From positions 1 through 36,136 of the forward strand of contig CAZTXG010000016.1 of assembly GCA_964617335.1 (NCBI GenBank): a stretch of DNA of 36,136 nucleotides, written 5' to 3'. The first letter of the stretch is position 1; each line of letters begins with the position of its first letter. Source of the stretch: UBA2658 sp964617335. GTDB taxonomy: Bacteria > Bacillota > Clostridia > Oscillospirales > Oscillospiraceae. Of the stretch, positions 23,076 through 31,122 are shown one piece after another. The notes under the pieces were generated by a model. That model ran no database searches, had not been told where the DNA came from, and saw only the letters and a program-made list of their open reading frames with translations. Position numbers and translations under genes: made by a program.

Positions 23076-25396
23076 GTACACTTATAAAATACAGGGTTCA
23101 CGAGGTAGCAAAGGATTTTAAGCTCAGCTCTAAGGACATATCACAGATTTTGTCCGACTATGCAAATCCCCCCAAAAACCATATGCAGGTTTTGGAGGAG
23201 GCAGAGCTTGATCTTATTTTTGAATATCTTACCCACAAAAATCAAATAGATGACCTTGCCGAGGTTTTTGAAGTACCCGAAAAACCGGAGCAAGCTTTAA
23301 AGGAAAAGCCTATGGAAAAACCTGCCGGAAAACCCTCACAGGAGGGGCGTACTGCATCTACAGCACAAACTTCGGCCCAGCCTGCCAAAAAGCAGCAGGA
23401 GAAAAGGCCCCACACTCCGAAAACTGTGCCGGAAAAGCGGGTTATAGACACCCGCGGCGCAACTGTCAATATTGCAAAATATGACGAGCGCATTGAAAGA
23501 CTTGTTCCGGAAAAGGCTCAGAACCTTCAGCGTGGTAAGGAAAAGTTCACCAATAAGAACAGAAACCGTCAGGTTCCAAGCGCAAAAAGAAGGCAGGAGG
23601 AGAAGGAGAAAATCCAGAGACTCCAGTTTGAAATTGCGAAGAAAGCTCCATTAAAAGTCTTTATCCCCGATGAAATTAATGTGGGAGAGCTTGCAAGCCG
23701 CATGAAAAAGACAGGTGCAGAGGTTGTTCGTCAGCTTATAAAGCTTGGCACCATGGCTTCTTTATCTGACGTTATAGATTATGAAACTGCCGCTCTTGTG
23801 GCCATGGAAATGGGCTGTAAGGTTGAAAAGGAAGTTATAGTCACCGTTGAGGAAAGGCTTATTGATGACCACGAAGACAGCCCCGATGAGCTTATTTCCA
23901 GAGCTCCCGTTGTTGTGGTTATGGGTCACGTTGACCATGGAAAAACCAGCCTTCTTGACCGCATACGAGAGGCAAATGTGGTCAGCGGTGAGGCCGGCGG
24001 CATAACCCAGCATATAGGTGCTTACCGCATCGAGGTAAACGGCAGCCCCATCACATTTTTGGATACTCCCGGCCATGAGGCTTTCACCTCAATGCGTGCA
24101 AGAGGCGCCAGTGTTACTGACATTGCCATCCTTGTTGTTGCGGCAGACGACGGCATAATGCCCCAGACTGTGGAATCAATAAACCATGCTAAGGCTGCGG
24201 ATATACCCATTATCGTAGCTATAAACAAAATGGATAAACCCACAGCAAACCCCGAGCGCATAAAGCAGCAGCTTACAGAGTATGAGCTTGTCAGCGAAGA
24301 ATGGGGCGGCGACACAATTATTTGCCCCATCTCGGCAAAAACCGGCGAAGGTGTTGATAAGCTTTTAGAAATGGTCAGCCTTTCCGCTGAAATGCGTGAG
24401 CTTAAGGCAAACCCCAACCGCAGGGCCAAGGGAACTGTTATAGAAGCACGTCTTGACAAGGGCTGCGGCCCCATTATGACCGTACTTGTTCAAAACGGCA
24501 CTCTTAATCAGGGCGACACTATAATCGCCGGAACGGCTGTTGGTCATGTCCGTGTTATGACAAACGACAAAGGAGTTCGTGTTACTGAGGCGGGACCTTC
24601 CGTACCCGTGGAAATCACCGGTATGTCCGAGGTTCCCGGAGCCGGAGACACCTTTAACGCCGTTGATGACGAGCGTATGGCCCGTGAGCTTGTTGCTCAG
24701 AGAAAGCAGCAAAATAAGGATGCTCTTATAGGCGCACCCAAAAAGGTATCCCTTGAGGACCTCTTTGCTCAGATTCAGCAGGGTGAAATTAAGGACTTCA
24801 ACATAATCGTCAAGGCAGACGTTCAAGGCAGCGCCGAGGCTGTTAAAGCCTCATTGCAGAAGCTTACAAATGACGAGGTTCGTGTCCGTGTTATCCATTG
24901 TGCTGTGGGCGCTGTCAGCGAATCTGACGTTATGCTTGCGGCAACAAGCGGCGCTTTGATAGTCGGCTTTAACGTTAGACCCGATGCTGCCGCCAGGGAC
25001 TATGCCGCAAGGTCCAACGTTGATATACGTATGTATAGAGTTATCTACGACTGCATAAACGAAATTGAATCTGCAATGAAGGGTATGCTTGCTCCTAAGT
25101 ACAAGGAAGTCGTCATAGGCCATGCCGAGGTGCGCCAGATAATCAAGATTTCAAAAATCGGAACAGTTTGCGGCAGCTATGTTTTAGACGGAAAAATCAC
25201 AAGAAACTCCAGTGTTAGAGTTCTCCGTGACAATGTTGTTATTTTTGAAGGGGAGCTATCCTCACTGCGGCGCTTTAAAGATGACGTTAAAGAAGTTGCC
25301 ACAAACTACGAATGCGGCATAAGCATAGAAAACTTTAACGATGTTAAAGAAGGCGACATTATTGAAGCTTTCATAATGGAGCAAATTGAAGTTTAA
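23072..25396 (+). CDS. infB: Translation initiation factor IF-2
   Basis: The GTPase that places fMet-tRNA on the 30S subunit and promotes subunit joining. The 774-aa protein begins with an IF2-N domain (KYRVHEVAKDFKLSSKDISQIL). A charged Lys/Glu/Pro linker follows (~65-180), then a second IF2-N domain (~185-240). The G domain starts near residue 280 with VVVMGHVDHGKTSLLD (G1). GITQHIGAY is G2, DTPGHEAFT is G3, NKMDKP is G4 and SAKTGEG is G5. Domains II and III follow, and the C-terminal fMet-tRNA-binding domain ends near EGDIIEAF. The start overlaps ylxQ. A hairpin region separates it from rbfA. Confidence 0.98.
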   Translation: MSTLIKYRVHEVAKDFKLSSKDISQILSDYANPPKNHMQVLEEAELDLIFEYLTHKNQIDDLAEVFEVPEKPEQALKEKPMEKPAGKPSQEGRTASTAQTSAQPAKKQQEKRPHTPKTVPEKRVIDTRGATVNIAKYDERIERLVPEKAQNLQRGKEKFTNKNRNRQVPSAKRRQEEKEKIQRLQFEIAKKAPLKVFIPDEINVGELASRMKKTGAEVVRQLIKLGTMASLSDVIDYETAALVAMEMGCKVEKEVIVTVEERLIDDHEDSPDELISRAPVVVVMGHVDHGKTSLLDRIREANVVSGEAGGITQHIGAYRIEVNGSPITFLDTPGHEAFTSMRARGASVTDIAILVVAADDGIMPQTVESINHAKAADIPIIVAINKMDKPTANPERIKQQLTEYELVSEEWGGDTIICPISAKTGEGVDKLLEMVSLSAEMRELKANPNRRAKGTVIEARLDKGCGPIMTVLVQNGTLNQGDTIIAGTAVGHVRVMTNDKGVRVTEAGPSVPVEITGMSEVPGAGDTFNAVDDERMARELVAQRKQQNKDALIGAPKKVSLEDLFAQIQQGEIKDFNIIVKADVQGSAEAVKASLQKLTNDEVRVRVIHCAVGAVSESDVMLAATSGALIVGFNVRPDAAARDYAARSNVDIRMYRVIYDCINEIESAMKGMLAPKYKEVVIGHAEVRQIIKISKIGTVCGSYVLDGKITRNSSVRVLRDNVVIFEGELSSLRRFKDDVKEVATNYECGISIENFNDVKEGDIIEAFIMEQIEV

Positions 25397-25446
25397 GTTT
25401 AAAAAGCCAAAAATGCCGTGTGTTTGGAATAAATTAAGGTAAATAA

Positions 25447-25477
25447 GCCTGTATTCTTATTCTGTAAGAATACAGGC
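25447..25477 (+). other. Perfect 13-bp hairpin between infB and rbfA
   Basis: GCCTGTATTCTTA (25447-25459), loop TTCTG, TAAGAATACAGGC (25465-25477). No T tract follows, so it is more likely an mRNA processing or stability hairpin than a terminator. It marks the largest gap (117 bp) inside the operon. Confidence 0.6.
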
Positions 25478-25513
25478 AAAGCCGGCTCTTAGATCCGATA
25501 CAGGAGGCAGAAT

Positions 25514-25906
25514 ATGTCAGGATACAGAATTGATAGAACCAATGATGATATAAGAATCGTTTTAAGCGAGCTTTTGCGCTCAATAAAAGACCCCAGAGTA
25601 AATCAGGGGATGCTAAGCGTTACAAGAACCGAAACAACGGGAGATTTGCGCTATTGCAAGGTTTATGTGAGTGTTTATGGTTTAGAAAACGAAAAAGAAC
25701 TTAAAAAAGGCCTTAAATCCGCCTCCGGCTGGCTGCGGCGGGAGCTTTCAAAAAAGCTTAGTCTGCGTTATACGCCGGAGCTTATCTTCGAGCTTGACGA
25801 CTCTATAGAACACGGCGCCCATATAAACAAAATTATAAGCGCCCCCGGATTCATAAAGCAAGAGAATCAGGATGACGATATGGGGGTGAAAAAGCTTGAC
25901 GATTAA
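25514..25906 (+). CDS. rbfA: Ribosome-binding factor A
   Basis: A small KH-fold protein that aids late maturation of the 16S rRNA 5' end on the 30S subunit. The 130-aa protein shows RIDRTNDDIRIVLSELLRSIKDPRV at the start, the core LRYCKVYVSVYG and the conserved stretch LRRELSKKLSLRYTPELIFELDDSIEHGAHI. A short acidic tail is followed by a few Lys. GGAGG precedes ATG 25514. Its last codons overlap the TTG start of nrnA, so the two are coupled. Confidence 0.96.
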   Translation: MSGYRIDRTNDDIRIVLSELLRSIKDPRVNQGMLSVTRTETTGDLRYCKVYVSVYGLENEKELKKGLKSASGWLRRELSKKLSLRYTPELIFELDDSIEHGAHINKIISAPGFIKQENQDDDMGVKKLDD

Positions 25907-26825
25907 AGAAGCGGCAGAAAGGCTGCGTGAGCATGACGATTTTCTGATACTCACCCACCAAAGACCGGACGGAGACACAATAGGCTCCGGAGCGGGGCTT
26001 TGCTATGCCCTGCGCAAAGCGGGTAAAACTGCTTTTTTATATAATAATCCCCAGTTTTCAGACAGCTATGACTGGGCAGCCGAACCATATATCGAAGCTG
26101 AAGGCTTTGTGCCTAAATATGTGATTTCTGTTGACCTTGCGGATAATAAGCTTTATCCCAAGGGCTTCATGGGGGAGGTTGACCTATGCATAGACCACCA
26201 TTTATCAAACACCTTTTACGCAAAAGAAACTTTGCTTTTAGACCGCTCCTCCTGCGGTGAGGTTGTTTTAGAGCTTAGCAAAGAGCTTTGCGAGCTGGAC
26301 TCAGTTTTGGCAGACCTTTTATATATTGCGGTTTCCACTGATACGGGCTGCTTTGTATACGGAAACACCAATGCCGACACCCATAGGGCAGCAGCCCTTC
26401 TTTGCGATGCAGGGGCGAAAACCCAGTATTTAAACAAGCTTTTGTTCCGTACAAGCTCCAGAGCCCGCCTTGCTCTTGAAGGTATGATTTTCTCCTCTCT
26501 GCGTTATCACCATGATGACAGAACGGTTGTTTCCATAATTACAAAAAAGATGATGGAAGAAGCCGGAGCAGGTGAAAAAGACTGTCAGGATATAGCTTCT
26601 CTGCCCGGAAGGGTTGAAGGCGCCCACACAAGTATTGTTATTAAAGAAGCAGGCGAGGGCTTCTGCAAGGTTTCCCTGCGCACCAGCGGTATAGTCAATG
26701 CTTCAAAGATTTGCGCCCTTTTCGGAGGGGGAGGTCATGCTATGGCTGCCGGCTGTGTTATTAAAAAAAGCTGCCTTGAGGCAGAGGCTCTGCTTGTTGG
26801 GGCAATAGGGAAGGAATATGAATGA
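25896..26825 (+). CDS. nrnA: DHH/DHHA1 phosphoesterase NrnA (oligoribonuclease / pAp phosphatase)
   Basis: It degrades nano-RNAs to mononucleotides and dephosphorylates 3'-phosphoadenosine 5'-phosphate. The 309-aa protein has the DHH metal site: LTHQRPDGDTIGS (residues ~18-30), ISVDLAD near 77, and the name-giving CIDHHLSN (~98-105). Next comes AVSTDTGCFVYGNTNADTHRAAALL. The DHHA1 part ends in the substrate motif FGGGGHAMAAGC (~282). The start is TTG 25896 inside the rbfA end, with GGGGGTG upstream. Its stop overlaps the truB ATG. This order (rbfA-nrnA-truB) is the usual Firmicutes arrangement. Confidence 0.95.
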   Translation: MTIKEAAERLREHDDFLILTHQRPDGDTIGSGAGLCYALRKAGKTAFLYNNPQFSDSYDWAAEPYIEAEGFVPKYVISVDLADNKLYPKGFMGEVDLCIDHHLSNTFYAKETLLLDRSSCGEVVLELSKELCELDSVLADLLYIAVSTDTGCFVYGNTNADTHRAAALLCDAGAKTQYLNKLLFRTSSRARLALEGMIFSSLRYHHDDRTVVSIITKKMMEEAGAGEKDCQDIASLPGRVEGAHTSIVIKEAGEGFCKVSLRTSGIVNASKICALFGGGGHAMAAGCVIKKSCLEAEALLVGAIGKEYE

Positions 26826-27691
26826 ACGGCATCCTTCTTATTGACAAACCCTCCGGATGGACAAGCCATGACGTAGTGGCAAAGCTTCGGGGCATTCTGG
26901 GCGAGCGGCGCATAGGTCATGCCGGCACTCTTGACCCTATGGCAACGGGCCTGCTTGTTGTATTTGTAGGCAGGGCCACAAGGGCTGTGCAGTTTGCGGA
27001 AAGTCAGGAAAAGGAATATTTTGCTCACTTTCGCTTTGGAATTGTCACAGACACTCAGGATATATCAGGAAATATTCTTCAAAGCTCCGGTAAAACCATT
27101 ACAAAACAGGAGCTTTGTGCTGTTCTTCCGGAATTTACCGGCGAAATACGTCAAATTCCGCCTATGTACTCTGCTGTAAAGCTTAAGGGGAAAAAGCTTT
27201 ATGAGCTTGCCCGTCAGGGCCTTGAGGTGGAAAGGGAAAAGCGTTCAGTTACAATAAAAAAACTTGAACTGGAAGGCGAGATTGAAGGGGATTTTCTCCT
27301 TCGTATTGTCTGCTCAAAAGGAACTTATATAAGAACCCTCTGCCATGATATTGGTCAAAGGCTGGGTGTAGGCGGGGCGCTTTCCGCCCTTCGGCGGGAA
27401 AAATCCGGAAGCTTTTCTGTTTCAGATGCTTACACAATGGAAGAAATAGCCGACTATGCTCAAAAGGACAGCCTTGAAGGCTGTTTTCTGCCGGCGGATA
27501 GTCTTTTTACGGAATATGAGGCACTGACCTTAAGCGAGCAGCAAAAAAAGAAGTGCCTTTGCGGCAACTCTTTTGAGATTTCCGCAGCCGAGGGAACATA
27601 TAGAGTCTATGGTGACGACGGCAGTTTTTTAATGCTTGCCATGGCCAAAGACGGTGTTATGAGCACAATAAAAAGCTTTTTTGAGGTATGA
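26822..27691 (+). CDS. truB: tRNA pseudouridine(55) synthase TruB
   Basis: It converts U55 in the T loop of tRNAs to pseudouridine. The 289-aa protein opens with GILLIDKPSGWTSHDVV and carries the catalytic motif RRIGHAGTLDPMATGLLV, with the catalytic Asp of GTLDP near residue 40. Further signatures are the PPMYSAVKLKGKKLYELAR block and the late core motif SKGTYIRTLCHDIG. A short C-terminal PUA-like segment (~240-289) ends the protein. The ATG overlaps the nrnA stop as ATGA, with GGGAAGGA as binding site. An 80-bp gap to ribF holds a small CG-rich hairpin but no terminator. Confidence 0.96.
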   Translation: MNGILLIDKPSGWTSHDVVAKLRGILGERRIGHAGTLDPMATGLLVVFVGRATRAVQFAESQEKEYFAHFRFGIVTDTQDISGNILQSSGKTITKQELCAVLPEFTGEIRQIPPMYSAVKLKGKKLYELARQGLEVEREKRSVTIKKLELEGEIEGDFLLRIVCSKGTYIRTLCHDIGQRLGVGGALSALRREKSGSFSVSDAYTMEEIADYAQKDSLEGCFLPADSLFTEYEALTLSEQQKKKCLCGNSFEISAAEGTYRVYGDDGSFLMLAMAKDGVMSTIKSFFEV

Positions 27692-27771
27692 TGGCAAAAG
27701 CAATCAAAGGCGCCGTATTTTGGCACCTGTTATCATAGGTCTGCGGTAAATATTCCGCACGGAGGTCATGT

Positions 27772-28689
27772 ATGTCTGTAATCCCTGCAAATAAAACGGT
27801 TGTCGCCCTTGGCTTTTTTGACGGGGTTCACAAAGGCCACGCCCAGCTGATAAATATGGCAAAAAAACGAGCCTTGGAAATAGGCGCCTCACCTGCTGTC
27901 TTGTCCTTTGACGTTAGCCCTGAGTCTATAGTTACAGGTCACGAGGTTCCTCTCATTGGAAGTATGGAAACAAGAGCCGATATAATTAAGCGTTTTTTTG
28001 ACGTGGAAAACGTAATATTTTGTCATTTTGACAAGGCCATTATGACAATGCCCTGGAAAGAATTTATTGATTTTATAGCCTCGGAATACGGTGCTGCCCA
28101 TGTGGTTATAGGCCATGATTTTCGCTGCGGCTATAAAGGCGGGGGAACCCCCGAAAAAATAAGCGCCTACTGTGCCGAAATTGGCCTTGGCTGCGATATT
28201 ATTCCAAAGTTTACTTTAGACGGCATAACTGTCAGCTCCACATATATAAGAGGGCTGATTGCCGGAGGGGATATAGCCAGAGCGAATTATTTTTTGGGTC
28301 ATCCATATATTTTCGCGGGTATAGTCTCAAAAGGGCATAAAGTGGGCAGGAAAATAGGCAGTCCCACCATAAACCTTAAATGCCCTCGGGGGCTTATACT
28401 TCCTGCAAACGGAGTTTACGCGACTCGGGTTCTTTTTAAGGGCAGGTTTCTGCCTTCTGTTACCAATGTTGGTGTTCGCCCTACCTTTGGCGGTCAGGAC
28501 GAAATTAGCGTTGAAACATACATTTTTGACTTTGAAGGCGACCTTTACGGTGAATATGTATCTGTGGAGTTTTATGAGTTTCTCCGCTCAGAGCAAAAGT
28601 TTCGGGACGCTGCCGAGCTTAAAGCCCAGATTGAAAAAGACTGCAAGGCGGCTCTTGATGTCCTATCCTCTATAGAAACCGATATATAA
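27772..28689 (+). CDS. ribF: Bifunctional riboflavin kinase / FAD synthetase RibF
   Basis: It makes FMN and then FAD from riboflavin. The 305-aa protein has the N-terminal nucleotidyltransferase: VVALGFFDGVHKGHAQLI with the HxGH-type motif (~10-27), VVIGHDFRCGYKGGGTPE (~105) and the ISSTYIR-type motif here as VSSTYIRGL. The C-terminal riboflavin kinase has KVGRKIGSPTINLKCP, ANGVYATRV, TNVGVRPTFGG and ETYIFDFEGDLYGEYV. GGAGG at 27761-27765 precedes ATG 27772; the ATG at 27768 is out of frame. Last gene of the operon. The rpsO-pnp genes often found next in Firmicutes are absent here. Confidence 0.96.
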   Translation: MSVIPANKTVVALGFFDGVHKGHAQLINMAKKRALEIGASPAVLSFDVSPESIVTGHEVPLIGSMETRADIIKRFFDVENVIFCHFDKAIMTMPWKEFIDFIASEYGAAHVVIGHDFRCGYKGGGTPEKISAYCAEIGLGCDIIPKFTLDGITVSSTYIRGLIAGGDIARANYFLGHPYIFAGIVSKGHKVGRKIGSPTINLKCPRGLILPANGVYATRVLFKGRFLPSVTNVGVRPTFGGQDEISVETYIFDFEGDLYGEYVSVEFYEFLRSEQKFRDAAELKAQIEKDCKAALDVLSSIETDI

Positions 28690-28692
28690 TAA

Positions 28693-28730
28693 AAATGCTG
28701 ACGGTATGATTGCCGTCAGCATTTTTTATT
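28693..28730. terminator. Bidirectional terminator between ribF and pfp
   Basis: A perfect 12-bp stem, AAATGCTGACGG with CCGTCAGCATTT, has an 8-nt loop, with A-rich sequence before and T6 after. It closes the translation operon and also faces the convergent pfp gene. Confidence 0.92.
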
Positions 28731-28740
28731 TTAAAAGCTT

Positions 28741-29985
28741 TTATTTTGCCAAAACCTTTTTAAGTCTTGCGTAACGGGGCAGAGAATGCTCTGTAGGCCT
28801 TTCGGGCTGACCTTGGATTAGGGGCAGGGCATAGCGTATAAAGTCCTCTGTTACATTATTTCCCTCAGGGCTTATCCAGTCAAGGGGAACCTTTTTTTCA
28901 TAGTTTGCCACATCTTTTAGAGGGATAAGCTTTGTTTTACAGACATATTCGCCGTTTTCCTCATGGCGATCGAAGGCGAGCATTTTTCCGCTCTCACCGT
29001 TTATTGCAGCCTCCACAGCGGCGCTTCCCGCTAAAACCGCCTCGTCAAGGTCAACCTTCGAGGCAAGATGCGCTCCGCAGCGCTGGAGCAAGCTTAGCTC
29101 TATACCGCGAACCTTTGCTCCGGTTCGCTCTTTAAGAGCATCGGCAAGGCGCACGGCAAGTCCCCCTAGCTGGGCATGGCCGAAGCCGTCGGTTTCGGAG
29201 GTCTCTGCCTCGGACACAAAGGTGCCGTCAGCGTAGTGTATGCCTTCTGAAACGGCCACAAAGGCCTTTCCCGTTTCTTTATAGATTTTTTCCACATCAG
29301 CATAAAACTTTTCCATGTCAAAGGGCTTTTCCGGCAGATAAATTAAATCCGGTCCGGCACCGCAATAAGTGGCAAGGGCAGCGGCACCTGCAAGCCAGCC
29401 TGCGTGACGCCCCATAATCTCTATAACGGTAATCATGCCGGTGTCATATACCTTTGCGTCTTTTGAAACTTCCATGCAGGTGGTGGCAATATACTTCGCG
29501 GCGCTGCCAAAGCCCGGGCAGTGGTCTGTGCCAAAAAGGTCGTTATCAATGGTTTTTGGAACGCCGATTACACGGCACTCATAGCCGACACTGTCAAGGT
29601 AGCGGCTTATTTTTTCGCAGGTGTCCATAGAGTCGTTGCCGCCGTTATAGAAAAAGTATCGCACGTCATATTTTTTAAATATTTCAAGGATGCGCTTGTA
29701 GTCCCTGTCGTCCTTGTCGGGGTCCGCTATTTTATAGCGGACGGAACCAAGCTCGGAGGATGGGGTGTTTTTTAAAAGCTCCAGCTCATTTGGGTCTTCC
29801 TCATCCATTATATAAAGTCTGTCATCCAAAATTCCTTTTATGCCATGAGCAGCCCCATAGACACGGCTTATGCAGCCGCTATCCAGCGCTGTTCGGATAA
29901 CTCCGTAAGCACTGGCATTTATAACGGCGGTGGGGCCGCCGGACTGACCGATTATACATGAACCCTTCAGATTTTTTTCCATCAT
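28741..29985 (-). CDS. pfp: Diphosphate-dependent 6-phosphofructokinase (Pfp type)
   Basis: It phosphorylates fructose 6-phosphate, probably with PPi, in a reversible glycolytic/gluconeogenic step. The 414-aa protein shows IGQSGGPTAVINASAYG at the N-terminus, the phosphoryl-donor motif GGNDSMDT (~115) and the catalytic VPKTIDNDL (~142). It also has FGSAAKYIATTCMEV and EIMGRHAGWLAGAAAL. Lys rather than Gly before TIDND, and Asp in GGND where ATP enzymes have GGDGS, are the known marks of PPi use. GGAGG precedes two adjacent ATGs; 29985 is better spaced. It is transcribed divergently from fba, the next glycolytic enzyme. Confidence 0.93.
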   Translation of the reverse strand: MMEKNLKGSCIIGQSGGPTAVINASAYGVIRTALDSGCISRVYGAAHGIKGILDDRLYIMDEEDPNELELLKNTPSSELGSVRYKIADPDKDDRDYKRILEIFKKYDVRYFFYNGGNDSMDTCEKISRYLDSVGYECRVIGVPKTIDNDLFGTDHCPGFGSAAKYIATTCMEVSKDAKVYDTGMITVIEIMGRHAGWLAGAAALATYCGAGPDLIYLPEKPFDMEKFYADVEKIYKETGKAFVAVSEGIHYADGTFVSEAETSETDGFGHAQLGGLAVRLADALKERTGAKVRGIELSLLQRCGAHLASKVDLDEAVLAGSAAVEAAINGESGKMLAFDRHEENGEYVCKTKLIPLKDVANYEKKVPLDWISPEGNNVTEDFIRYALPLIQGQPERPTEHSLPRYARLKKVLAK

Positions 29986-30038
29986 TTACTTCCTCCGTCC
30001 ACAAAATAGTAAAATTTCTAAAAATAGACCAGTTTCAC

Positions 30039-30067
30039 TTGATGATAACATAATTTTAGAGTAAAAT
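30039..30067 (+). promoter_or_regulatory. Promoter of fba
   Basis: TTGATG (30039-30044), 17-nt spacer, TAAAAT (30062-30067), ending 65 bp before the ATG, in the divergent pfp-fba spacer. Confidence 0.7.
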
Positions 30068-30132
30068 AAAGTCTAGGCGAAAAAAATGATTTAATAGACG
30101 CCAAATTTTAATAAACCAAGGAGTGTGTCATT

Positions 30133-31068
30133 ATGGCGGTAGTAACTTCAACCGAAATGTTCAAAAAAGCTTACGAGGGTAAATATGCAATTGGGGCTTT
30201 TAATGTCAATAACATGGAAATAATACAAGGTATAACAGAGGCCGCGGCGGAAGTTCGCTCACCTCTCATCCTTCAAGTTTCCGCCGGTGCTAGAAAATAT
30301 GCAAAGCACGTTTATCTTATGAAGCTTATTGAAGCTGCTATAGAAGACACAGGGCTTCCAATTTGCGTACATCTTGACCATGGTGACAGCTTTGAGATTT
30401 GCAAATCCTGCATTGACGGCGGCTTTTCCTCCGTTATGATAGATGCCTCAAGCAAAAGCTTTGAGGAAAATATTGCTTTGACCAAGCAGGTTGTTGATTA
30501 TGCTCACGCCCGTGGTGTGGTTGTTGAAGCCGAGCTTGGAAGGCTTGCCGGCGTTGAGGATGATGTTAATGTCAGTGATGAAGACAGCTCCTATACCAGC
30601 CCTGATGAAGTGGAGGAATTTGTCACCCGCACCGGCTGCGACTCTCTTGCCATTGCAATCGGCACAAGTCATGGTGCTTTTAAGTTTAAGCCCGGCACAA
30701 AACCCCAGCTTCGCTTTGATATTCTGGATGAAATCGAAAGACGGCTCCCCGGATTTCCCATAGTCCTCCACGGGGCCTCCTCCGTTATCCCCAAGTATGT
30801 GGACATTATTAATAAAAATGGCGGCGATCTTAAGGATGCTATAGGCATTCCCGAAGAAATGCTCCGTGAAGCCGCCCGCCGTGCAGTTTGCAAAATAAAC
30901 ATCGACTCTGACCTGCGCCTTGCAATGACGGCTGGGATTCGCCAGACTATGGCAGAAAATCCGGGTGCCTTTGACCCCCGCAAATATCTAAGCCCCGCAA
31001 GAGACAATATCCGTGAGCTTGTTAAAAACAAGATAGTTAACGTCCTCGGAAGCGACGGCAAGGCATAA
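30133..31068 (+). CDS. fba: Class II fructose-bisphosphate aldolase
   Basis: A zinc enzyme that reversibly splits fructose 1,6-bisphosphate to dihydroxyacetone phosphate and glyceraldehyde 3-phosphate. The 311-aa protein carries the class II metal and catalytic residues: GAFNVNNMEI near residue 21, VHLDHGDS (catalytic Asp, zinc His, ~83), SVMIDASS, VVEAELGRLAG (Glu, ~135), IGTSHGAFK (His, ~180), IVLHGASSV (His, ~210) and CKINIDSDLR. GGAG-type site GGAGTG precedes the ATG. No terminator is visible in the 54 bp before the next gene, so that membrane protein may be co-transcribed. Confidence 0.96.
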   Translation: MAVVTSTEMFKKAYEGKYAIGAFNVNNMEIIQGITEAAAEVRSPLILQVSAGARKYAKHVYLMKLIEAAIEDTGLPICVHLDHGDSFEICKSCIDGGFSSVMIDASSKSFEENIALTKQVVDYAHARGVVVEAELGRLAGVEDDVNVSDEDSSYTSPDEVEEFVTRTGCDSLAIAIGTSHGAFKFKPGTKPQLRFDILDEIERRLPGFPIVLHGASSVIPKYVDIINKNGGDLKDAIGIPEEMLREAARRAVCKINIDSDLRLAMTAGIRQTMAENPGAFDPRKYLSPARDNIRELVKNKIVNVLGSDGKA

Positions 31069-31122
31069 ACTTTTATCTGTAGCCTTTCCCCTTCAAACAG
31101 CAAAACGTCTTGGAGGTAAAAA

